NCBI GenBank assembly: GCA_031553775.1
Contig: JAVBLA010000016.1
Span: 124,001 to 188,000, forward strand
Source: JAISFI01 sp031553775
Lineage (GTDB): Bacteria; Bacteroidota; Bacteroidia; Bacteroidales; Azobacteroidaceae
DNA length: 64,000 nucleotides
Direction of reading: 5' to 3'
How positions within the stretch are numbered: position 1 is the stretch's first letter; every line of letters starts with the position of its first letter. Both the position numbers and the translations under genes were made by a program. Positions 49,147 to 56,631 of the stretch are shown in pieces. The notes beneath the pieces were generated by a model. The model was not told where the DNA came from, made no database searches, and saw only the letters and a program-made list of their open reading frames with translations.

Positions 49147-51337
49147 CCTCATCGAGTAAAACCGGAATATCATCCTCTGCGATACCAGCCAGAATTAGTT
49201 CAGGAGCGTCTGCCATGAAGGCTTCAATGAATTTTTCACGGGAGCTTTCCGGAGCCTGTACCGCCGATTTGTACATTTCTATGGCTTTCTTTGCCTGTTT
49301 TACGGCTAATAAGGCATGCCCGTAATTCATATAGTCTGTCATTTCAGGTTTATTGCTCAGTATTTTTTCGTAATACTGGATCGATTGTTCGAATTTTCCC
49401 GTCAGGAATGAGCACCAGGCAATCGGTCTCCATGACTTGGTTCCTGTGGAATTGAGATATTCCACTTTAAAATAAGATTTTAACGCTTCTTGATATTTTT
49501 TAAGTTCCAAATGGCAATGTCCGATATTCAGTTGGACTGACAAATTGTCCGGATTTATTTTTTCTACTTTTTGATAGTAGAGTAGTGCTTTTTCCGGATT
49601 TTTAGATAAACGGTAGCAGGAGGCGATCTTTTTGAGTGTCCAGGAATTTTCCGGATCCACCAGTTCTGATTTCAGGTAGGCATCGAGAGCCTGGTTGATA
49701 TGGCCGTTCATTTGCTCACAATATCCTATTTTCTGGAATAAAATGGCATTAACTTCTCCTGAACTGACTAATTGACCGAATATATCTCCTGCATCTTTCC
49801 ACTGGTTTTTGCTGAAATAATATTCTCCGATAGAAAGTAAATTTTCTTTTCCGGCTATGATTTGTCCAATACTTTTTGTCTGATGGAAGGAGAGGGGAGT
49901 TGCAAAAATATCTTCAAAATCCGCTTTTTTCGGATACACTTTGTAGAATCTGTATAAATCCTGTATATATTGTTTGGAAATGTTCTCCCGTTGCTTGTCT
50001 TTCGGTACCAACTGATCCTCTCTTTCCTGCTTCATCATCTCCGCAGCTTCAGAGAACATTTGCGAGGACATCATCTTCCGGTAAGAAGCCGGCATCTGTA
50101 ACAGAGTGAAGTACAGTGAATACTTGTCTGAATTGCACATGTATCCCAATTCTGCAAGCATTTGTAAAGTATCGTGCATGCTTTGTTCTTCCTTTCCATC
50201 CAGGGAAGAATGAGTGGCGACAAAAGGCAGGAACCAGTTACTTATTTCGTGAAAGAAAGGATACATTTTCAGATTGGAAAAAGAGGAATGCATTACATCG
50301 GCTCCTTCCATTTGCAGTTCGGTGATTTCCTGTAGTTTATCCGTCAGCCCGCTTTCGTCCAGTATTTCTTTCCATTCCGGATTTTTTTCTTCCATTCCGG
50401 TATCGTCTAATAGTTCCGAGAGATTGATTTTCTGGCTTAGATTGGGGCTGATTTTCATCATTTCCGGCATCAGTTCTTCCGTAATCCGTTTACTGATTTT
50501 TTCTGTTTCACGGGATTGTATGAAATGACGGATGATGGTATTGATATTTTGAATAAATTGCTTGCTTTCTGCATGATGCAGCAGGCGTTTTTGAATGCCA
50601 GGATAGAGAAACATTCGTTTGTCGTATTGAAAAAGGATCAGGAGGATTCCCACCAGCGCGCGTTGTCCGGTTTCATCACCTTCTTGTTCATAAGCATCGA
50701 AAAGTAGAGAAAGCTTTTCTTTATCGAAGAAATCCTTTAATCCGAGGGTAAGGGCGGAAACTGCGATACATTGCACCTGGAATGGGATTTGTTTGTTTTG
50801 CAGGAAATTTTTCAAAATAGTGCTTTCTTCCCCTGCCAATTCATTGCTCAGCCATATTTTTCTGAATAATTTAGCCGATAATTCTTCCAGTTCTTTCTCC
50901 TGCATCGAACGGCTGTCAGACATGTAACTGTCGTCCAATAGATTATTCAATGAAATATTCGATGCTGTTTTTTCAATCGAAGAGCAAAGGTCTTTCAACT
51001 CCGGCAGATAAGAAAAGGCCTGGTTTCTCCGGCTTTGAAAGTATAACCGGGTATCGCTTTTTTCCCTGACGGATACGATTACCTGATCGGCTAATTCGAA
51101 GGAGGAACGTAGCAGGTCGTTGTACACTTTTTTTCTTTCCGGATCTTCTGCTCCGCTGATCATATATTGCAACATATATTTGTAAGTAGTCTGCAATTGT
51201 TCCAGTTGTTCTTTCAGATTCCAGTCGCCCAGCACTTCAGTCAGGATGGCCAGGGTATCGAAAGTGTTTTTTAACTGCCGTTTTTCCAAAAAAACGGCAA
51301 TATTGTCAGTATGTTGTTGAATTTCCTGATTTATCAT
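49130..51337 (-). CDS. Tetratricopeptide-repeat protein
   Basis: 735 residues, no signal peptide. The N-terminal ~480 residues are helical and unassigned. From ~500 a series of TPRs begins: YYFSKNQWKDAGDIFGQLVSSG, LDAYLKSELVDPENSWTLKKIASCYRLSKNPEKALLYYQKVEKINPDNLSVQLNIGHCHLELKKYQEALKSYFKVEYLN, and QSIQYYEKILSNKPEMTDYMNYGHALLAVKQAKKAIEMYKSAVQ. TPRs mediate protein-protein contacts. The role is unknown; cytoplasmic by sequence. It runs against the helicase gene with a 17-base overlap of coding ends and is divergent from the M13 peptidase gene. Confidence 0.85.
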   Translation of the reverse strand: MINQEIQQHTDNIAVFLEKRQLKNTFDTLAILTEVLGDWNLKEQLEQLQTTYKYMLQYMISGAEDPERKKVYNDLLRSSFELADQVIVSVREKSDTRLYFQSRRNQAFSYLPELKDLCSSIEKTASNISLNNLLDDSYMSDSRSMQEKELEELSAKLFRKIWLSNELAGEESTILKNFLQNKQIPFQVQCIAVSALTLGLKDFFDKEKLSLLFDAYEQEGDETGQRALVGILLILFQYDKRMFLYPGIQKRLLHHAESKQFIQNINTIIRHFIQSRETEKISKRITEELMPEMMKISPNLSQKINLSELLDDTGMEEKNPEWKEILDESGLTDKLQEITELQMEGADVMHSSFSNLKMYPFFHEISNWFLPFVATHSSLDGKEEQSMHDTLQMLAELGYMCNSDKYSLYFTLLQMPASYRKMMSSQMFSEAAEMMKQEREDQLVPKDKQRENISKQYIQDLYRFYKVYPKKADFEDIFATPLSFHQTKSIGQIIAGKENLLSIGEYYFSKNQWKDAGDIFGQLVSSGEVNAILFQKIGYCEQMNGHINQALDAYLKSELVDPENSWTLKKIASCYRLSKNPEKALLYYQKVEKINPDNLSVQLNIGHCHLELKKYQEALKSYFKVEYLNSTGTKSWRPIAWCSFLTGKFEQSIQYYEKILSNKPEMTDYMNYGHALLAVKQAKKAIEMYKSAVQAPESSREKFIEAFMADAPELILAGIAEDDIPVLLDEVMYSL

Positions 51338-51409
51338 GGAGAATTGGGTTGAAATTTGTACTGTCGGAATAAAAACAAATATTGTACCGGTTTTTACCGG
51401 ATATATTTG

Positions 51410-51417
51410 TACCTTTG
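51410..51417 (+). promoter_or_regulatory. Promoter -7 element for the M13 peptidase operon
   Basis: TACCTTTG followed by TTAGC, an exact TAnnTTTG match, 26 bases before the peptidase ATG. Confidence 0.7.
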
Positions 51418-51442
51418 TTAGCTTAAATAAAGAACAATCACA

Positions 51443-53473
51443 ATGAAAAAAAATGTCTTATTATTTTTAGCAGTTACATTTATGGTGTGGACCGGATGCT
51501 CGGATAAATCGAAAAACTCTTCGGGGCTGGATGTGAAAAACCTGGATACAAATGTTGCTCCGGGTGCCGATTTTTATGAATATGCCTGTGGAGGCTGGAT
51601 GAAAGCACATCCTTTAAAACCGGAACATGCCCGTTACGGTTCGTTCGACGAACTCCGGGAAAATAGCCAGGAACAGGTAAAAACCCTGATCGAAGAAATT
51701 TCTTCCAAAACTTCAGAAAAGGGAAGTATCCCGCAAAAAATAGGTACGCTGTACCGACTGGCTATGGACAGCGCGAAGCTGAATGCCGGTAAGGCAGCTC
51801 CTCTTCAGGCTTATCTGGATGAGGTTCGCTCATTGAAAGATAAAAAAGAAATTCCTGCGCAAGCGGCTAAAATGTTCAGGGATGGAGCGCTTCCTTTCTT
51901 TTCTGCTTATGTTTATGCTGACGACAAAAATAGCTCAATGAATATTTTTCATCTGATGCAGGGTGGTTATAATATGGGCGACCGGGATTATTACCTGTTG
52001 CAAGATGAGGCTACTTCTGCTATCCGGAATAAATATGAGCAACTGATCGAAACCCTGTTTTCATTGTCAGGATATGATGAGGCACAGGCAAAACAGGCTG
52101 CCGGTATCGTACTGAAGATGGAAACCGATTTGGCTCAGGCTGCTTATCCGCGTGAAAAACTGCGGGATCCGGAAGCCAATTATCATAAAATGACTTTGGC
52201 GGAATTACAGAAGAAATCCCCGTCTTTCGACTGGAAAGCATTTTTTACCGCTATCGGTCTGGATACACTCAATACATTGAATGTGGGTCAGCCGGAACCG
52301 ATCTCAGCCGTCAGCTTCCTGATAGACAAATACAGCCTGGATGAAATCAAATTGTATCTTGAATGGAATGTGATCAATCGGGCCAGTGGTTTCCTGAGCG
52401 ATGATTTCGTGAATGCCTCCTTTGATTTTTATGGAAAAACACTTTCCGGTAAACAGGAGCTGAAACCTCGCTGGAAAAGATCGGTCGACATGGTGAACGG
52501 AGTAATGGGAGAAGCTTTGGGTGAGATGTATGTGGCCCGTTATTTTCCTCCGGAAGCCAAAGAAAGAATGCTGGAATTGGTAAATAACCTGAAAATATCC
52601 TTGGGTGAAAGAATTAGCCAGCTTCCCTGGATGACGGATGTAACCAAATCTAAGGCTCAGGAAAAATTAGCCGCTTTCCGGGTAAAAATCGGTTATCCTG
52701 ATAAATGGAGGGATTATTCGGGACTTGTTGTGGAAGAAGACTCCTACCTGGCCAACATCGTACGTTCAAGCCAGTTTGATTTTGATTATATGATGAGTAA
52801 ATTCGGAAAGCCGCTTGATAAAGACGAGTGGTTGATGACTCCTCAAACAGTCAATGCCTATTATAATCCGACAACGAATGAAATTTGTTTCCCGGCTGCT
52901 ATCCTGCAACCTCCATTTTTTAATATGGAAGCAGATGATGCCGTTAATTACGGCGCAATAGGGGTGGTGATCGGACATGAAATGACGCATGGTTTTGATG
53001 ATCAGGGACGTCAGTTCGACAAAGATGGAAACCTGAATCCCTGGTGGACGGAAGCGGACGACAAGAACTTTAAAGAAAGAGCACAGGTTCTGGTCGATTA
53101 TTTTGATAATATTATTGTATTAGATACTGTTCATGCCAATGGAACGTATACATTAGGAGAAAATATAGCTGACCAGGGCGGTTTGCAGGTTTCCTGGCAG
53201 GCATTCCAGAAGGTTTTACCTGCGGAGAAAAAAGAAATGAAAACAGACGGATTTACTCCGGCACAACGTTTCTACCTGTCGTATGCCAATATCTGGGCAA
53301 CCAATATCCGGAATGAAGAGATCCTTCGCCTGACGAAAGAAGATACCCACTCGTTAGCCCGTTGGAGAGTCAACGCTGCCCTTCCTCAAATAGACGCCTG
53401 GTACGAAGCATTTGATATCAAAGAAGGCGATGCCATGTACCTGCCTAAGGAGAAAAGAGTTTTTATCTGGTAA
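51443..53473 (+). CDS. M13-family (neprilysin/PepO) zinc metallopeptidase lipoprotein
   Basis: 676 residues. The signal ends in a lipobox with Cys19 (VTFMVWTGC, then SDKS), so the mature enzyme is lipid-anchored and likely periplasmic or outer-membrane facing. Zinc site HEMTH at 512-516, third ligand Glu573 and Asp577 in ENIADQGG, and the conserved VNAYYNPTTNEICFPAAILQPPFF before it. It ends RVFIW, the conserved terminal Trp. Such oligopeptidases degrade short peptides. It begins an operon with the NagB/PIG-L fusion 16 bases downstream. Confidence 0.94.
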   Translation: MKKNVLLFLAVTFMVWTGCSDKSKNSSGLDVKNLDTNVAPGADFYEYACGGWMKAHPLKPEHARYGSFDELRENSQEQVKTLIEEISSKTSEKGSIPQKIGTLYRLAMDSAKLNAGKAAPLQAYLDEVRSLKDKKEIPAQAAKMFRDGALPFFSAYVYADDKNSSMNIFHLMQGGYNMGDRDYYLLQDEATSAIRNKYEQLIETLFSLSGYDEAQAKQAAGIVLKMETDLAQAAYPREKLRDPEANYHKMTLAELQKKSPSFDWKAFFTAIGLDTLNTLNVGQPEPISAVSFLIDKYSLDEIKLYLEWNVINRASGFLSDDFVNASFDFYGKTLSGKQELKPRWKRSVDMVNGVMGEALGEMYVARYFPPEAKERMLELVNNLKISLGERISQLPWMTDVTKSKAQEKLAAFRVKIGYPDKWRDYSGLVVEEDSYLANIVRSSQFDFDYMMSKFGKPLDKDEWLMTPQTVNAYYNPTTNEICFPAAILQPPFFNMEADDAVNYGAIGVVIGHEMTHGFDDQGRQFDKDGNLNPWWTEADDKNFKERAQVLVDYFDNIIVLDTVHANGTYTLGENIADQGGLQVSWQAFQKVLPAEKKEMKTDGFTPAQRFYLSYANIWATNIRNEEILRLTKEDTHSLARWRVNAALPQIDAWYEAFDIKEGDAMYLPKEKRVFIW

Positions 53474-53488
53474 AAAAAGGAGAAGAGT

Positions 53489-55468
53489 ATGAATACGAAT
53501 TTAAGTTCTCAGATTACCCTTAACAGGGTTCCACAGCGATATTACAAACCAGCCGACGCTTTTGAACGATCGGCGTTAACGCGGTATGAAAATATTCCGA
53601 CAGATATTTATGAATCTGTCGGTGAAGGTTCTGTGATTGTTGCCCGTGAAATAGCTCATGAAATACGGGCTAAGCAGGCAGTCGGACAGTTTTTTGTGAT
53701 GGCTCTCCCCGGAGGGCATTCCCCGCAGACGGTTTACCAGGAATTGGTACGTATCCACAGGGAAGAAAAACTGAGTTTCAAGAATGTGGTGATATTCAAT
53801 ATTTTCGAATATTATCCGATCCTGAATCCGCAGAGTTCCAATTTACAATTCCTGAAGGATCAGTTGCTCGACCAGATAGATATCGATCCGAGAAATGTTT
53901 TTTCTCCCGATGCAACGATCGATAAAAAGGATATTTATGAATTTTGCCGGTTATACGAACAGCGTATCCAAAACCTGGGTGGCATCGATTATATGCTGTT
54001 GGGTATTGGTAATGCAGGTAATATAGGCTTTAACGAACCTGGTTCCAGTTTCAATTCTTATACGCGGTTGATCCTTTTGGATAGCGATTCCCGGAAGGAA
54101 GCCGCCAAGTCGTTTACTTCTGCAGAGAGCGTCCCTGCCAGTGCCATTACAATGGGCGTTTCTACTATTCTGAAAGCCAAGAAGATTGTGCTGCTGGCCT
54201 GGGGTGACAACAAATCACCGGTTATCAAACAGGCCGTAGAAGGCAAGGTGTCGGATACTGTGCCGGCATCTTATCTCCAAACGCATAGCAATGCCCGTGT
54301 GGTAATCGATATTTCTGCGGCTTACGATTTGACACGGATATCCACTCCTTGGTTGGTTACTTCCTGTGAATGGGACGATAAGATGATTCGTCGCGCCATT
54401 GTCTGGTTGTGTATGAAAGTGCAAAAGCCGATCCTGAAGCTGACCAATAAGGATTATAGCGAAAACGGCCTGAGTGAACTGCTCATTATCTATAAATCGG
54501 CTTATAATGTAAATATTAAAATTTTTAATGATCTGCAGCATACCGTAACCGGATGGCCGGGAGGTAAACCCAATGCAGATGATACATACAGGCCGGAAAG
54601 GGCTAAGCCTTTCCCCAAGAAAGTAATTGTATTCAGTCCGCATCCCGACGATGATGTGATCTCGATGGGAGGAACCCTGAAACGTTTGGTCGATCAGAAT
54701 CACGACGTGCATGTGGCTTATGAAGTATCAGGTAATATTGCAGTAGGCGATGATGAAGCTGTCCGTTTCCTGGCTTTCATGAATAGTATGACACGTAAAT
54801 TCGATCCGGAAAACAAACCTTTTACGGAGTTTTATCAACAGTCGCTGAAATTCCTCACACAGGAAAAGGCAGAAGGAGATCCGGATACTTCCGATGTCCT
54901 GTTCCTGAAAGGACGGATTCGCCGTGGAGAAGCCCGTATGGCTTGTCGCTATGTAGGGGTAAAACCGGAGAATATCCATTTCCTGGACCTACCGTTTTAT
55001 GAGACTGGAAAGATCAAGAAAGGCGACCTGACAGAAGCGGATGTCAATATTGTTGTCAAGCTGCTGAAAGACGTAAAACCTCATCAGATGTTCGTAGCCG
55101 GCGACCTTGCCGATCCGCACGGAACGCATAAAGTTTGCCTGGATGCTGTTTTGGCTGCAGTAGATATCCTGAAAGATGAAAAATGGATGAAAGAATGCCG
55201 CATCTGGATGTATCGGGGAGCCTGGCAGGAATGGGAGATCGACCATATTGAAATGGCGGTACCCATTAGTCCGGAAGAGTTACGGCAAAAACGGAATGCA
55301 ATCCTGAAGCATCAATCCCAGATGGAAAGCGCTCCTTTCATGGGTAGCGACGAGCGTCTGTTCTGGCAACGTGCGGAAGACAGGAACAAAGCAACAGCCG
55401 ATTTGTATAATCAATTGGGATTGGCTTCTTATGAAGCAATAGAAGCTTTCGTAGAATATAAATTCTGA
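53489..55468 (+). CDS. NagB-like domain with lost active site fused to PIG-L-type deacetylase
   Basis: 659 residues. The N-terminal glucosamine-6-phosphate isomerase/deaminase fold (1-~330) is clear (FVMALPGGHSPQTVYQEL, VVIFN..EYYP, GIGNAGNIGFNEPGSS). Compared with E. coli NagB, the proton-shuttling Asp72 is Phe106 (NIFEY), Asp141 is Ala176 and His143 is Asn178 (GNAGN), while Glu148 is kept as Glu183. The deaminase activity is thus doubtful. The C-terminal PIG-L/LmbE-like domain is intact: zinc motif HPDDD at 385-389 and DPHGTHK at 542-548. Typical Bacteroidota fusions of this length keep the His. It may now be only an N-acetyl-sugar deacetylase, with the NagB fold as a binding domain. Confidence 0.85.
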   Translation: MNTNLSSQITLNRVPQRYYKPADAFERSALTRYENIPTDIYESVGEGSVIVAREIAHEIRAKQAVGQFFVMALPGGHSPQTVYQELVRIHREEKLSFKNVVIFNIFEYYPILNPQSSNLQFLKDQLLDQIDIDPRNVFSPDATIDKKDIYEFCRLYEQRIQNLGGIDYMLLGIGNAGNIGFNEPGSSFNSYTRLILLDSDSRKEAAKSFTSAESVPASAITMGVSTILKAKKIVLLAWGDNKSPVIKQAVEGKVSDTVPASYLQTHSNARVVIDISAAYDLTRISTPWLVTSCEWDDKMIRRAIVWLCMKVQKPILKLTNKDYSENGLSELLIIYKSAYNVNIKIFNDLQHTVTGWPGGKPNADDTYRPERAKPFPKKVIVFSPHPDDDVISMGGTLKRLVDQNHDVHVAYEVSGNIAVGDDEAVRFLAFMNSMTRKFDPENKPFTEFYQQSLKFLTQEKAEGDPDTSDVLFLKGRIRRGEARMACRYVGVKPENIHFLDLPFYETGKIKKGDLTEADVNIVVKLLKDVKPHQMFVAGDLADPHGTHKVCLDAVLAAVDILKDEKWMKECRIWMYRGAWQEWEIDHIEMAVPISPEELRQKRNAILKHQSQMESAPFMGSDERLFWQRAEDRNKATADLYNQLGLASYEAIEAFVEYKF

Positions 55469-55504
55469 TTAATCAGGAATTGAAGGAAGACATCCGGAAA
55501 GGAT

Positions 55505-55592
55505 AAACCGGGAGCAGAATGCCTATCGTTATTAACGATTATTTACCCTCCTCATCTCAACATAATATGGCATTTTGACTCCCGGTTTTTTT
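55505..55592 (+). terminator. Nested RNA structure ending in an intrinsic terminator (possible sRNA or 3' UTR element)
   Basis: The outer stem of 10 bp pairs 55505-55514 with 55579-55588 (AAACCGGGAG / CTCCCGGTTT) and runs into a T-tract to 55592. Inside, AATGCC (55518-55523) pairs with GGCATT (55569-55574), and ATCGTT (55525-55530) with AACGAT (55534-55539). A pyrimidine-rich single-stranded segment (55540-55568) is left unpaired. It closes the M13/NagB-PIG-L transcript; the long loop is unusual for a mere terminator. Between 55593 and 55768 I see nothing further. Confidence 0.7.
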
Positions 55593-55768
55593 GTTGTCTG
55601 CAAAAATGAATACCTCTCCAGATATCTGTACATAAAACGGGAATCAAGCCTTTATTGTTGTGTCTAAAACCACTGTTTTTCTGTCTTTTTGAGCACCAGT
55701 TTTAAGATTTTTTTCAATCCCAGACAAAAAAACAGTTGATATTTTCATTTTCTTTCGGTTGATAAATT

Positions 55769-56563
55769 CTAATCCTTTTTTTCGAATGTTTTCAGCCAGG
55801 AATTGATGGAATCCAATAAAGCCGGAGATGTTTTCCTGACAGCCCAGGATTGCATTTGCGTGAAACCGATATCAGTCTGCATGTCCAATCCGGGGAAGCG
55901 TTTTTGATAAGACAACGCTGTATTCCGGTCTATAACGGCATAATCGATGTCGCCACTGACAACCATATAAATCAACTGTTCGGCTCCATATTGTTTATCT
56001 TCCACCACATATATAGTATCTGCAATTTCTTCGGAAAGATTCTGCAGGCGTAGAATAGCAGGTGAATTTTCGGGGACAAACACAGTTTTCTTCCCTAATT
56101 CGATTTGATTCCTGATCGGAGGCGTTTTATGATTGATCGAGGCGGTTCTTTGTATCAGTACCTGCCGGTCGAATAAGATGGGATCTGTAAAATCCAGTAT
56201 TTTTTTGTTTTCGGCATTGATCGGAATATTACGGGCAATTACATCGTATTGCTGAGTGTTGAGTCCTTCGATGCATGCTGCCAGATTATTTTCAAGGGAA
56301 ATCTCTATTTTCCATCCGAAATGGCCGGCCAGGGCATTGGCCATGGTGTATTGGAATCCGGAGACGGAATCATCGGAAATATAATACCCTGTTGTACTGT
56401 ATTCTGTGACTACCCTAAGTACCCCTTCTTCTTGTATTTGATTAAAATCCCTGTCAGGGAGATGCTGGGGAACACAAGATGTTCGGAATGCCAGTACGAG
56501 TAAAAAAGCAACTGCTAAAAGTAGCAGGTATTTGATTAGGTGTTTATGTGTAACTTCTTTCAT
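55769..56563 (-). CDS. Solute-binding-like protein (SBP family 3)
   Basis: 264 residues. An N-terminal hydrophobic anchor or signal (KYLLLLAVAFLLVLAFRTSC) precedes a type 3 periplasmic binding fold: GVLRVVTEYSTTGYYISDDSVSGFQYTMANALA, YDVIARNIPINAENKKILDFTDPILFDRQVLIQ, GDIDYAVIDRNTALSYQKRFPGLDM. This is the family of amino-acid-binding proteins and of the N-terminal domain of MltF. The MltF lytic transglycosylase domain is missing and there is no ABC transporter next to it, so it may sense or bind a ligand rather than feed uptake. It is preceded by the porin gene with 68 bases between. Confidence 0.8.
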   Translation of the reverse strand: MKEVTHKHLIKYLLLLAVAFLLVLAFRTSCVPQHLPDRDFNQIQEEGVLRVVTEYSTTGYYISDDSVSGFQYTMANALAGHFGWKIEISLENNLAACIEGLNTQQYDVIARNIPINAENKKILDFTDPILFDRQVLIQRTASINHKTPPIRNQIELGKKTVFVPENSPAILRLQNLSEEIADTIYVVEDKQYGAEQLIYMVVSGDIDYAVIDRNTALSYQKRFPGLDMQTDIGFTQMQSWAVRKTSPALLDSINSWLKTFEKKD

Positions 56564-56631
56564 GTGGGGATTTGAGAATTGAAAATGATTTATTCTTTCG
56601 AGAATTTTTGAGGATCAACAATTAATGATGA

